Origin: Artemia franciscana
Lineage: Eukaryota; Arthropoda; Branchiopoda; Anostraca; Artemiidae
DNA: 64,000 nt
Direction of reading: 5' to 3'
Assembly: GCF_032884065.1 (NCBI RefSeq)
Contig: NC_088867.1
Span: 58,726,675 to 58,790,674 of the forward strand
This document shows, piece by piece, positions 16,655 through 27,860 of this stretch (the first letter of the stretch is position 1; every line of letters begins with the position of its first letter). Under the pieces are notes generated by a model that saw only the letters and a program-made list of their open reading frames with translations, had not been told where the DNA came from and did not search any database. The translations under genes were made by a program, and so were the position numbers.

Positions 16655-17095
16655 CTGCGTAAAACTTGCGAATATACAACATTCTTCGCTGTCCAATTGT
16701 CGCTGCATATAAATAGATTGTCAGGTTTACCGACCCTCGAACATGCAACGTACAATTGTCAATGGGAAAAACAATCAGTATTAAGATCTATACCACATTT
16801 TTCTAATGATTGACCTTGAGCTTTGTTAATGGTGATTGCAAATGCTAATCGAATTGGGAATTGCAATCTTTTAAATTGAAAAGGCAGATCCGTTGGAATC
16901 TTGGGAATGCGAGGAATAAGAACAGCCTCACCCTCAAAAGGCCCTGTCAAGATTGTGGCCTCTATTAGGTTTTCCATTGTTTTTTTTTACGGCAGGTCGA
17001 GTGCCATAGCAAAGCTTTGGTGGGTTTATATTTCTTAAAAGTATTATTGGTAGGCCTATTTTTAGTTGTAGCACGTGTGGTGGAAACCCTGAGAA
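16655..17095 (-). pseudogene. Helitron helicase C-terminus, duplicated copy
   Basis: Almost identical to the 15612-16060 segment: same FPPHVLQLKIG, LLRNINPPKLC, LIPRIPKIPTDLPFQF, FAITINKAQGQSLEKCG and an A9 frameshift at the same place (T9 at 16981-16989). Upstream it is fused at about 17095 to the N-terminal Helitron domain, so most of the Rep nuclease and the first half of the helicase have been deleted. Confidence 0.82.
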
Positions 17096-17510
17096 TAATA
17101 TCTCGAGGTAAAAACTGATCACCGACCATAACGATGGCCACTTCGTCGATAGTTGGAGCATTGTATCTACGCACATGTTGGCCAGGAGGCGTTTTGTCAG
17201 CGGAAATAACAATTTTATGCGTATAAGTAGGCATCAAATCGATGGCTGTTTTGAACAAACGCACTAAATTATTATTTTCGTGGAAAAGATGTTGTAATTG
17301 GGAAACGATTGTCCTTTCAATGTTGGGAGAAATTTCGCAACGTGCATTCAATTCAGAATTTCTATCACTGATGAAGTACAATTGTAAAAATTTATGACTC
17401 TCGCCTGAGAATGGTAGAAGGGACCCTGGTCTATGATAAATTTGCCCTTTTACTTTGAAAGTAGACATAAATTGATCTGGATTTTCAATTTGGGCTCCAA
17501 AAGACGTCAT
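17096..17510 (-). pseudogene. Helitron N-terminal domain fragment (pre-Rep region)
   Basis: Reads MTSFGAQIENPDQFMSTFKV at its start (20 residues), then IYHRPGSLLPFSGESHKFLQ, LVRLFKTAIDLMPTYTHKIV and YNAPTIDEVAIVMVGDQFLP. This is the conserved region N-terminal to the HUH Rep domain in animal Helitron polyproteins. The HUH motif itself is not present: the reading frame jumps to the helicase end just after FLPRDIIL. The fusion is a deletion junction, not a functional gene. Confidence 0.8.
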
Positions 17511-17997
17511 TTGGAAACATGAGTTGTATTTTCTGATTCATTTATATTCCTTATGTCCCGGTGTCCCGGTCGTCATTTATATCCCCCTGTTTTATATCCC
17601 GCTTATTTTTCAGTTTTTTCCTTTTTTTAGTTTTTTTTTTACTTTTTTTGTTCTTTTAGTTTTTACGTTTTTTAGTTTTTTTTAGTTTTTTAGATGAATT
17701 TTTTTTTTAGTTTTTTACCTTTTTTTCTTTTTAGTTTTTATTGGTTTTTACCTTTTTTTAGCTTTTTATCTTTTTTATTTTTTTTATTTTTATTTTTAAT
17801 TTTATTAGTATTCTTTTTCTCTTCTATTTTTCATTTTTCCTTTTTTTTAGTTTTTAGTTTTTTAAGTTTTTTCCTTTTTTTAGTTTCTTTAGTTTTTTTA
17901 GTTTTTCGGCTTTTTTATTTTTTATTAGTTTTTAGTTTTTTTGTAGTTTTTGCCTTTTTTTAGTTTTTTCAGTTTTTTTTTTAGTTTTTAGTTTTTT

Positions 17998-18080
17998 ACC
18001 TTTTTTAGCCTAACCAGGATTTGAACCTGGGACCTTCATTCTCCGTTCTGACACCCTCTCTCACCGAGTGACTACTCCAG
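17998..18080 (-). other. tRNA-like segment inside Helitron H5
   Basis: On the minus strand: TAGTCACTCGGTGAGAGAGG (A-box-like), then a perfect five-pair T-arm CCAGG/TTCAAAT/CCTGG at 18013-18029. The 3' end TTAGGC runs into the T-rich tract (A-rich on this strand). It is tRNA-sized (~80 nt). The D and anticodon arms are weak, so it is probably a captured tRNA-derived sequence and not an active tRNA. Confidence 0.5.
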
Positions 18081-19101
18081 CATGTTCATTTTGGTGTTTT
18101 AAATGGTATATTATTAACCAAATTAATGTGTTTTACAATATACTAAGCATCGTCATAACAAAAATGACGGCAACTAATTTCATGACGTCAGCCGAAACAT
18201 GACGTCACCTGATCCACAGATCCACAGACCCACAGACAGACAGACAACTTATTTTTATATATATAGATATATATATATATATTTATATATTTGTGTTTGA
18301 CAAGTGATTTCTATTTTCCACTATTTTATTAAGTTTTATTTTATTTTTAATCTTTGTTCATATTTCAGGGGGCTCATTTTATATCTCTCGATAGATCAAG
18401 TGTTTCTGTATGTACCGATTGACAAGCTATTTATAGGTAATGTTCGAATTACCGTTAGCCAAACAGCTGCCAACAGTTTGCCAACTTACAAACTACTTTG
18501 ATTCACAAGAACGATCTATAATATTAAACGACGAAGTAGAAGAAGGTCCTAAAACCTATGATTTTGTGCTATAGGGACTGAAAAATTTCTGCGATTATAT
18601 CTACACATGCTATTTCAAAGAGCGTGATTATAATGTCTACAGTTTTGTAGTTAACTTCTTTTTATTTTAGTTACATGTGAGAAGATAGAACATGTCTTTA
18701 TTTACAAGTCTATTTATTTGGGCACAACAGGATGAATTTCATTCCAGGAGATGAGAAAATGGTGGAAATTGATTTTAAGCGGTTTTGGTTTGATAGTGGT
18801 GTAAATCGAGGGGCCAGAGGGGAACACATGTCCCCTCTATATTTCAAGAAATACCTTTTTTGTATGGGATTATTTTCATTGAAAAATAAATTTTTAGTAT
18901 TTTTATTGACAAAATAGAAAAAAATGACAAAATCGTCGCCCCTCCTATATTTTGAAAAATTCAGCTCACCTCCTCCCTTATTTTTTCGAGTTAATGAAGC
19001 TATGATTTAGTTCATTTCTGAAGTACCAAATGAGGCGGTGTAAGCATGCTTTAGTTACGCTTTTATTTACTTTAAGATTAATATGGCATATTTCATTTCA
19101 G

Positions 19102-19290
19102 GCGATTAGAGAAAGCTGGGAGACGTCACATTCTGTGTTTAATACTATAAAGCATTTCGGTCTTGGACTGAACACATTTATTGGTCATAGCATTGTTGAC
19201 ACACATCAAATGGGGCTTGTTATCATGCTTGCCAAAGAGATACAAGTACTGACTAGCTCAATAGTCCCACGTAATCGGCAGCTGGAAAAG
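19102..19290 (+). CDS. Dynein heavy chain, probable exon C
   Basis: A 189-nt phase 0-0 open exon, acceptor ATATTTCATTTCAG (good), donor AAAAG/GTTTTG (weak). Joined to exon B it gives ELLFSVFRK-AIRESWETSH, which fits the dynein pattern 'F..lFk.aI..S' after the strut. Later residues (FIGHSIVDTHQMGLVIMLAK, EIQVLTSSIVPRNRQLEK) are only loosely similar to the linking helices before AAA6. Phase, order and splice sites support it. Sequence similarity alone would not. The expected ~150 residues between this block and exon D were not found, so a further exon is missing or the protein is shortened here. Confidence 0.55.
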
Positions 19291-19498
19291 GTTTTGGCAA
19301 CTTTTGGTTCTTATATTATATCTTGTGTATCTTATATTATACGTTTGATTTAGTGTTGGTCCTCTATGTTGAATATAATGTGAGCTTTGTAGTTGGTGTT
19401 AGGTGATGTGGAGATAGGTTGTCTTCGTGTGAGGACTCGGTTGTATGAGAAGAACTTCTTATTTATTTTTGTCTAGGCCTAGTTCAGTAACCTGCAAA

Positions 19499-20007
19499 TC
19501 TATATATATAAAAGTAAGTTGTCTGTGTGTCTGTCGAGTGACGTCATGTTTGTGTGTCGACTGAAGTCATGTTTGTCGACTGACGAAATTACAGACCGGG
19601 ACATCGGGACACAAATGACGACCGCGACACTCAAAGAGAAATTACAGACTGGGACACAAATGACTACCGGGACACAGGGAAATAACAACAACGGGGACGC
19701 CGGGAGCACAGGGGGATATATAAATGACGACGGGGACGACCGGGATACTCAAAAAGAAAGTGACCGGGACTATATGCACAGACAATGGGACAGCCAAGAA
19801 TGTTGTATATTCGCAAGTTTTACGTAGTTAAAAATATATATATATATCTATCTATATTCACAGGTGGGACACAGGGACACAACTACAATGGCGCGTATCT
19901 AATATGCCGCGTAACGACTTACGCACACGGGGGAGGGGCTTGGGGGGCGCGAAGTGCCCCCTCCAACTAGGTGTTGGGGTGGCGCGAAGTGCCACCCCAA
20001 CAGCTAG
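19499..20007 (+). mobile_element. Helitron H6 (complete 509-bp non-autonomous copy)
   Basis: Starts TCTATATATATAAAAGTAAG after an A (19498) and ends in the hairpin GGGGTGGCGCGAAGTGCCACCCC plus ...CAGCTAG at 20007, followed by T. This is textbook Helitron structure: 5'-TC, 3' hairpin plus CTRR, insertion between A and T, no target duplication. It contains only the GACGTCA-rich 5' region, the GACCGGGACAC minisatellite (19590-19770) and the last ~60 nt of the helicase gene (to the GTTTTACGTAGTT at about 19826). It lies ~200 bp after dynein exon C. Confidence 0.93.
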
Positions 20008-21360
20008 TGATTGATAAGTTTAAGTCTTTTTTCCCAGTTAACTGGCCTCTGTGCCCTTTGAGATTTTTCGGATTATTTTTTTTATATTTATTGAATTTAA
20101 TTGTATAAAATATAACCAAAAGGCTAAAAATATTGCATTAGTTATCTTAGCTTGCTTTGAAGGAGTCTTTTTTAAAGATCCTCTCTTATCAATTGATTAA
20201 AAGTCAAAGCGGGCTTAATGGCTATTTTGGTCCTCTGCTCATCTTCGTTTTTAAAATAAACTTCGACCAATTTCATAGTATGTGATCACTCTTTTCTGCT
20301 CTTAAACAAGTTTTCACCTTTTCTCTAGAACAATGGCTTCCAACCGATTTTGAGCCATGCCCCACCTAGAAATTTCTAAAATCCTGATACCCCCTTGTGA
20401 TATTTACATTTTTTTTTCAAGTTTTTACACGTATTCACCTGAAAAGAGCTTGTATCGGTCTTCCTCTAGGCATATTTTTTGTTAATGATAAATATCGTCA
20501 GGATATAATGTCTTTTATAGAATGTATAACGTCATTGCAATACTGTCAAATTATATTTTTTGCTCTTAAAAAACATATTAATCAGACGTCATTTATATGA
20601 AAAATATTTTCAAAATTAAGGCTCTAAAGTATAGTTATCCGAATGTGCACTTCCTGCCCATGACCCTTCAAAATACTATCATTTGTCACCGGTGGGGCCT
20701 GCGGCCCATGTTGAGAATCACGGTTGTAGAACCTTATAAGTTATGGAATTGAATTTATTATATTTTATGGCCCGTTTTAAATATAAGTTACAACCGTAAG
20801 ATAATGTTAAAAGAGAAGAAAAAGAAAATGGAACGGCAAAAGGGTGGAAATAAAACAAAACAAAAAAAAATTCATAATGTGACAGACACAATAATAATAC
20901 AATAAGGAAAGTGACAAATAAAACCAAAAAGATATTAATAACATAATACAGGCATAATAATAACACAAGGAATACGATAAATTCAATGAACACCATGGGT
21001 GTCAATTGATTTGGTTATGAATTGCTTCAATGCAGCTCATTATGGCAGCATTAACGTCTATGATGCCGTAAATCCTAGTGGTCCAAGCGTTTTAGCGGCT
21101 CTAAGGGCCTAATATTAAGTGTTTGGTACCAATTTCCTATTGTTATCCTGCTTATAAGCAATAATAGGCATCAATTATTATGTAAGATGACAGCATTACA
21201 CAAAGCAATAGCTTATAGCTTTATTATAATCATGAACCGTGTGACCTAATTTTTGCGATATATAAATTTTGTTGATGAATCAGTTTAAGTCCTTGACCTT
21301 GAAGCAGTGGTTGCTGCTTCAGATTTTTGTTCTGTTGTTTATTTGTTTTTGTTTTGATCC
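20008..21360. other. Dynein intron, no recognised gene
   Basis: AT-rich. 20335-20400 and 20650-20720 contain a repeat-like stretch (GCCCCACCTAG...CCCCCTTGTGATATTTAC). No splice-bounded frame with dynein character was found, although protein continuity suggests one may exist between 19290 and 22733. Confidence 0.45.
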
Positions 21361-21727
21361 TTGTTTTGTGTCTCCTTTTTTAAATACTGACATGCTTATG
21401 TTAGCTCCAGCTATTGTACTAAACAATTTTGTTCTGTTCTATCGTTTAATAGCAACACCTTAGTTAAAAAAAACATGAAAGTAAAAAATAGCGTAAATCT
21501 ATGCTTAAAATAGAAAAACGTTATAATTGGGAAACATAAAGGAAACTCTTGTTTTGTGTTTTTTAAATACTGACATGCTTATTTTTGCTCCAGCTACTGT
21601 AGTGAACAACTTTATTCTGTTCTATCGTTCAATAGCAACACCTTAGTTAAAAAAAAAACCATGAAAGTAAAAAATAGCGTAAATCTATGCTTAAAATAGA
21701 AAAACGTTATAATTAGGAAATATAAAC
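21361..21727. repeat. Two-copy tandem repeat, ~188-bp period
   Basis: TTGTTTTGTGT...CTGACATGCTTAT...CAGCTA(T/C)TGTA...AATAGCAACACCTTAGTTAA...AAAATAGCGTAAATCTATGC occurs at 21361-21548 and again at 21549-21727 with few differences. Non-coding; a local tandem duplication in the intron before dynein exon D. Confidence 0.85.
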
Positions 21728-22732
21728 CCTGGCTACAAATTTGGCTTTCTGAAACTGCTGTCACCCAACATTTGACTTATTTTAGTCACCCAAAATAAGA
21801 AATACTTTATCTTAAACGGATCCAGCAAAACTGACTGTTTAACACATCATGATCTTGGAATCCGTCCTTCTTTCAATTTGCCCATTAAAAATGGAATAAA
21901 TCCGTCTAATAAACTTGTCTAATAAAATTTGTCTATAATATTCACGGAAGAATAATGACTACGTTGGCATACCAGTCTTACTTCTTTAAATAATGTCTAG
22001 CTCTTGCTATGAGATGGCAGCAACTGTTTCGGCTGCTGCAGGAACTAACTTTTGTATTATTTTAGGAAAATGGATGCTACCTCACTTAGTAAGCCTTCAA
22101 TAGCTTCAAGACTGAAATATTCTGCAATTCGTATTTCTTTTGCTACTAAAAAAAACTATTTTTATTCTTGTTTTACCTTCTTCTCACGCTTAATGCCTGG
22201 TCTTAAATTAGTTTTGGCGTAGTCACTGTTGTAAATCACACAAATAGAAGCAAACTTAGTTAGATATTTTTATTTTTAAAATTGTTTTTAGGGAGGGGGT
22301 CAAATATCAATTGGAGGTCCTAATCTCGGATGTGTTCTTGACCAGCGGACTCAACGTGACTAAGAAAACAAAAACAGATCGCTCACGGTAATTTGTATCG
22401 AAATAATAAGACTAAAATAAAACGATGTGAACAATGTCAATGTAAAAAAAAACTATGTCAAAATGAGAATGATCTAGAAATAAGACTTTTTTGTCAACCA
22501 ACGCTTGAACAGAATTTAAAAACCTAATAGCGATGTAACCTAAGATGAATTTAAAATTTTAACTTCACAACTTTAAATAGAATATTTGATTTAATAATTT
22601 TTGACAGACTTATAATTGACGGTAAAGTTGCACAAAATAAAAAAATTCGCCAACATTAAAAGGGGGAGGAATCGTTCTTTTTATAGGCCACTTACCGAAT
22701 ATTATTACCGAATATTATATTTTGTATTTCAG

Positions 22733-22939
22733 GATCCTGTTGCAGCAATATTTGGTCAAGCATTTATTGGCAAAAGAGATAAAACAATACTAAGGTGCTT
22801 TGAATATGCTGGACCTAATACACCTATTTTACTAATTGTCAACGGCAAAGGAAACCCATCTAAATTAGTGAGAGAAGCAGCAAAGTTGCGCAATTTTAAG
22901 TCTACAGATATCCATTTTGTATACCTTGGAGAAAATCAG
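22733..22939 (+). CDS. Dynein heavy chain, exon D (AAA6)
   Basis: A 207-nt phase 0-0 exon, acceptor TTTTGTATTTCAG, donor CAG/GTATGG. It encodes DPVAAIFGQAFIGKRDKTIL, RCFEYAGPNTPILLIVNGKG and ...STDIHFVYLGENQ. TPILLIVNGKGNPSKLVREA corresponds to the dynein AAA6 block 'tPi.f.lspGvDPt..l...A', and HFVYLGENQ to '..siSLGQGQ'. The family glycine/aspartate positions are altered (NGKGNPS versus spGxDPt), so the gene is divergent. AAA5 and AAA6 do not hydrolyse ATP in dyneins, so such changes need not abolish motor function. Confidence 0.85.
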
Positions 22940-23775
22940 GTATGGAAATGAAAACCAAATAACCTAATCAACTTCTTGTTGCTTTGTCGAATTTTGAGCA
23001 AGTACAAAAATTTTAAGACCAGATTGGTTGTTTTGAATAAAATTTAAGCCAATAAAAAGAATGATAGGTCTTTGAGTCACAACATTTTTTTTAACTCTCT
23101 ATTTCGCTATGATTCAACCTTTAGGCCGCTTTTTCTCGGGAGTGAAAACAATTTCACTATATTGTTTTTGCCTTTGTTCTTATTAAACTTCTATTTTTAT
23201 ATCCCAGAACTATTTTTATCGTGAACCGTCTAGAGTACAATTTGACAGTTTGGAGTCAGTTCAAACACAAGATTCGTTGCTGAAATTGAAATTATTGTAT
23301 CAAATTTGAACTGACCAAATATCAAGAATTTGTTTTGTTACATCCTTGACCATGAAGGATTTTCTTAAACTGAATTGGCTTGAAAAATATTGTCCCAAGT
23401 AACCCAGCCTTCTTGTCGTTACTTTGTCAAATTTTGAGCAAGTACATGGATTGTAAGAGCTGATTAGTTCCTTTGTATTAAATTTTAAACCAGCAGGTAA
23501 AGGAACGGAACGTCTTTGAGTCACGAATTTTTTTTAGAAGTAAGCTCTCTGTTTCTCTAAAATTCAACTCTAACATCCCCCTACTCTCAGGTTTGAAAAC
23601 GATTTCACTACGTTATTTTTGCACCTTTTTTTTATCACACTTCAGTTTTCAAGCTCTAAAACTATTTTTTTCTTATCAGTTCAGTTCACTCAGGTGTATT
23701 AAAAAATACAACGGTCATAACATACATAATTTCTCGTCTCTATGCAAAAATGCATGCTGAGTCCCTTATCGCCTC
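22940..23775. other. Dynein intron with an internal diverged duplication
   Basis: No gene recognised. TTGCTTTGTCGAATTTTGAG/CAAGTACAAAAATTTTAAGA at ~22980-23025 recurs at ~23415-23460 (CGTTACTTTGTCAAATTTTG, AGCAAGTACATGGATTGTAA), and the GTCTTTGAGTCAC...TTTTTTT part and CTCTCTATTTC recur at 23070 and 23510. This indicates an old ~435-bp tandem duplication. Confidence 0.55.
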
Positions 23776-23779
23776 AAAA

Positions 23780-23945
23780 CTGTAGTATGGCTCTAGTATG
23801 GCCATACTACTGTAGTATGTAGTACTGTAATACCATACTACTGTTAGTACCACTTCTGTAGTACCACTACTGTAGTACCATACTACTGTGAAAACTGTAG
23901 CATGGCTCTAGTATCAAAACTGTAGTATGGCCGTAGTATGGCTCT
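23780..23945. repeat. Palindromic minisatellite CATACTACTGTAGTATG
   Basis: Irregular tandem copies of GTAGTATGG, CATACTACTGTAGTA and GTAGTACCACTACTGTAGTAC, each nearly self-complementary, over about 165 bp. Confidence 0.85.
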
Positions 23946-24311
23946 CCCTGCACTTCTAGATACAACTATGGCCCCTACCAACAAAACCATACTTACAAAT
24001 CCCCAAGTTTTCATCCGGGAGTAAACCACTCCAATCCCCACACACACAAAAATTACTCTATAATGACTAAAATCTTTAATCAGTTTAAATTCTTTATTCA
24101 ATTTAATTTGTTTCAAAAGAAGATATGTTTATTCTCTTTTTGAAAGAACCAAGGGAGTTCCAACCTCTCAGCTCAACTTGGAGAAAGTTCAAACAGAAGA
24201 ATCATCATTAACATTGACAATAGTGTGTCAACTATAAACTGACAAACAATCTAGAACTTTTTTTTTCTTATATCCTTGACCATGAAAAGTTTTCTTGATC
24301 ATATTAAATAA

Positions 24312-25672
24312 GAAAAACAAGTTTTTTCAACTGCAAGTAAGGAGCGACATTAAAACTTAAAACGAACAGAAATTATTCCGTATATTTAAAGGGTTGTCCC
24401 CTCCTCAACACCCCGCTCTTTTCCTCCTCAACGACTTTTCCTCCTCAACGACCCGCTCTTTACGCTAAAGTTTGACTCTACTTCTTAAAACAGTAAAAAA
24501 CTTTAGCGTAAAGAGCGGGGCGTTGAGGAGGAAAAGCCCCTTTCATATACGGAGTAATTTCTGTCCGTTTTAAAGTTTAATGTCGCTCCTTAATTTCATT
24601 TAAAAAAACTTGTTTTTTTTATTTAATTTCTGGACGTTTTTTTAATTAATGCATGTTTTGATCTTGGCTCTCCGCACATAAATAATTAAAACCAAATTTG
24701 CATATTAATTTTTCTTTTGGCTAAATGGCTTTCTCATAATTTTAATCCAAGTTGCCCTCCAATTTTTTGATTACTTAAAAAGGCGACTAGAACTTTTAAT
24801 TTTTTACGAAAATTTTCATTAGTAAAAAATATACGTAATTATACGAATTAACTTACGTAACGAACTTCTATATTCGTATATTTTTATTACGTATATATGG
24901 GGGCTCGCCCCTCGTCGATACCTCACTCTTTACACTAAAGCTTAAATTCTGTCCCGATTCCTTAAGAATGACCCTTGAATCACAAAGGCCGTAGAATAAA
25001 TAGTTGAAATTACTAAAAATACTTTAGCGTAAAGAGCGAGGTATTACGAGGAGGTAAACCCCTCATATGCGTAATAACTTACAATTTTTTAATTTTTTAC
25101 GAAAAGAGCTTTTTTACGAATTTTAGAACTTTTAATTTTTTACGAAAATTTTCATTAGTAAAAAAATATACGTAATTATACGAATTAACTTACGTAGCGA
25201 ACTTCTATATTCGTATGTTTTTATTATGTATATGTGGGGGTTCACCCCTCGTCGATACCTCGCTCTTTACACTAAAGCTTGAATTCTGTCCCAATTCCTT
25301 AAGAATGACCCTTGAATCACAAAGGCCGTAGAATAAATAGTTGAAATTACTAAAAATACTTTAGCGTAAAGAGCGAGGTATTACGAGGAGGTAAACCCCT
25401 CATATGCGTAATAATTTCTGCTTGTTATAAGTTTTAATGCTGCTCTTCACTTTCAGTAGAAAAAAAAACTTTTCATATTTATTTTTTCATTGTTTTTTTA
25501 AATAATGCTAAAAAAATCCTGCGCCCCTTCATTGAAAGTCTCTTCCCAATTGAGAAGTTTTTCCACAGAAAGATCTTCCCACGTAACCCTCCCCCCCCTA
25601 CCTCAACTCTCCCTCACAAACAAAAAAAATCCCCCTGAACACATCCGTACACTTCCCAGTAACCATTACTAT
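24312..25672. mobile_element. Foldback-type repeat family F1, copy 2 (inverted relative to copy 1)
   Basis: Reverse complement of 6930-7985 with an extra internal tandem duplication: 24790-25125 and 25126-25460 are nearly identical (337-bp period; e.g. CTCGTCGATACCTC at 24911 and 25248). The left end (24312-24617) is a large inverted repeat whose inner ends are the GTAAAGAGCGGG hairpin, with a small local duplication of TTTTCCTCCTCAACGAC. No coding sequence. Confidence 0.72.
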
Positions 25673-25824
25673 ATGTAAACACAGGTAAAAGTTTGTAACT
25701 TGCAACCCCGCCCACAGGGACTGCGGGGGAGTAAGTCGTCCCCAAAGACATAGTTATTAGGTTTTTCGACCATGGTGAATAAAATGGCTATCTCAGAATT
25801 TTGATCTGGTGACTTCGGGGAAAA

Positions 25825-26345
25825 ATGAGCGTGGGAGGGGGCCTAGTTGCCCTCCAATTTTTTTTGGTCACTTAAAAAGGGCGATAGAACTTTTAATTTC
25901 CGTTAGAATGAGCCCTCTCGCGACATTCTAGGACCACTGGGTCGATACGATTACCCCTGGGAAAAAAAAACAAACAAACAAATAAACACGTATCCGTGAT
26001 CTGCCTTCTGGCAAAAAATACAAAATTCCACATTTTTCTAGATAGGAGCTTGAAACTTCTACAATAGGGTTCTCTGAAACGCTGAATTTGATGGTGTGAT
26101 TTTTGGTAAGATTCTATGACTTTTAGGGGGTGTTTCCTCCTATTTTCTAAAATATGGCAAATTTTCTCAGGCTCGTAACTTTTGATGGGTAAGACTAAAC
26201 TTGATGAAACTTAAATGTTTAAAATCAACACTAAAATGCGATTCTTTTGATGTAGCTATTGGTATCAAAATTCCATTCTTTAGAGTTTTGGTTACTATTG
26301 AGCCGGGTCACTCCTTACTACAGTTCGTTACCACGAACTGTTTTA
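25825..26345. mobile_element. Dispersed repeat family F2, copy 1
   Basis: A ~520-bp non-coding repeat matched by 41865-42385 in the same orientation: GGCTAGTTGC-like start, GTCACTTAAAAAGG, GACCACTGG/GATCACTGG, CGTATCCGTGATCT, GGTTCTCTG...GCTGAAT, GGGGGTGTTTCC, TAACTTTTGATGGGTA and an end TTCGTTACCACGAACTGTTT that forms a short hairpin (AGTTCGTTACCACGAACT). A fragment occurs at 60440-60500. Superfamily unknown. Confidence 0.65.
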
Positions 26346-26379
26346 TGCCAGTTCTTCTTGTTTTTGGTGTTTATGATGG

Positions 26380-27455
26380 AAAGGCAGTGTGGTCTTCGTC
26401 GTTATTTATGTATACCAGATAAGTACATGAAAGTGATTAATGCTATGTACGAGAATAATATTGCTGCGGTAGGAATTGTGGTTAGTAGCTGGTTTGGTCT
26501 TTAATCAAGAGTTAAGCAGAGTTGTGTCGTATCCTATTCCGGTTGATTATTTTGATGGACTTTGTCTTAAGGAACAAGGCAAAGGTTGTGAGAGGGCATG
26601 GAATCAAATCAGAATATATAAATTTTCTAGACTTCGATTATGCGGATGATTTGGATGATTTGACATTTTTATGGATTAAAATATTTGAAAAATAAATACA
26701 TTTTGGAGGTTTTGAGATATTAAGAAGACTAAGTCGCTTAATCTAGGAATAAATAAGGCGAAGAGGTGATGTTAGGTGACGAGAAGATCGATCCAGTGGA
26801 TAGCTCCACTTACCTTGGTAGTATTGTTAGTAAGAACCGTGGATACAAAGAAGGGATGCAAAAGTAAATAAACTAGGCCCGGGGTATATTCGCACAGTCG
26901 AAAAAAATTGGAACAATAGAAAATTAAAGTCTGCGACCCAAGAGTAGAAAGTTAGAAGCTATGGTAATGACAGTGGTCGAATATTTTTCTGAAACAGGGG
27001 TGCTTTGGAAGGCAGAAGACGATTGTTAAATGTTTTCCAGGGGAATTATAATATTTCCAGGGGAATTTATATTTCCAGGGGAATGTATAATTTAAGGTAC
27101 CCGTGTCACTGACCGTATGGCAAGAAACATGCTGTACGAAAATCGTCGGTCTATTCCACTTTAGTGGGTTTTATTGAAAGAAAGGTTGAGATTGTTAGGA
27201 CAATTTTACTTATGAAGGATGGCAGATTACCAAAGATTGTCCCTGTCAGCTAACCATCTAGGGCCTAACTAAAAGCATACCGTCCCCAACGGGGCGAAAA
27301 AAAGGTCATAAGGTGGAACTTGAAGGAAACTGCAACTTTTTAGGATGGGTAAACAGAGAACCTATGAACACCTTAATATGGAGGAGGAGCGTGCGGAGTT
27401 CCATCGAACTCTAGAGGCTCGGTGCTGCAGTGAGTTGCTAGTAGTAGCAACATTG
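26380..27455 (+). pseudogene. RTE-like retrotransposon, decayed RT to 3' end
   Basis: Translations in shifting plus-strand frames give RT motifs: IPDKYMKVINAMYENNIAAV, then VSSWFGL, SRVKQSC, LDFDYADDL-equivalent DYADD-like sequence near 26635-26650, then YLGSIVSK-like (about 26815), then LRLLGQFYL, MKDGRLPKIVP and the 3'-terminal RSSIEL block. Many stops and frameshifts. The 3' tail is GCTAGTAGTAGCAAC. The same family is present at 28235, 49740 and 53690. It sits in the intron before dynein exon E. Confidence 0.75.
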
Positions 27456-27661
27456 TACATTTAAGAGTGTTTGGAGCTCTATTAACCTATTGTGGTTAGG
27501 GGTTTCAATGAGTTGCTAGTAAGAGTATATATATGTTTTTATTTTGAATGGGGGGGGGACAAAAAGTATAAAAAAAGATCTGACAAATTTTATTTATGAC
27601 TAATATTTTACGTTTATGATTAAGTGTTTAAGATCAATAACTATGGATATTAAAATTCTAG

Positions 27662-27860
27662 GAGAAGGCAGCAAGTGACACAATTTCAATGTGCAAGGCA
27701 GAAGGAGGTTGGGTGGTCCTAACTGAATGTCATCTGATGCCTCATTGGATTTGTCGAATATTAGACCTTGTTATCAACTGTCAAGATTTCAGTCAAGATT
27801 TCCAACTAATACTTTCTACTCGAGCCACCAACCAAATTCCAAGGACAGTACTACTAAAAA
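27662..27860 (+). CDS. Dynein heavy chain, exon E (AAA6)
   Basis: Acceptor ATTAAAATTCTAG, phase 0. It reads EKAASDTISMCKAEGGWVVL then TECHLMPHWICRILDLVI and FQLILSTRATNQIPRTVLLK. This is the AAA6 signature '...A...G.WV.LqNcHL...W...Le.i........fRLwLts.p...fP..vLq'. Joined to exon D it reads LGENQ-EKAASDTI, matching 'LGQGQ...A'. The donor is uncertain: A/GTTTGT at 27861 is preferred because it keeps the whole IPRTVLLK block; GTACTA at 27848 is the alternative. The next exon (leading to the C-terminal domain) was not found downstream. Confidence 0.85.

Noticed and set aside
17694..17963. Phe/Leu-rich 'membrane protein' ORF
   Set aside because: Translation of the T-rich low-complexity tract in Helitron H5; no composition or motif support.
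18369..18437. Possible dynein exon (AG...GTAATG bounded, 69 nt)
   Set aside because: Exons B and C join in phase 0 without it, it would change the frame, and its translation has no dynein character.
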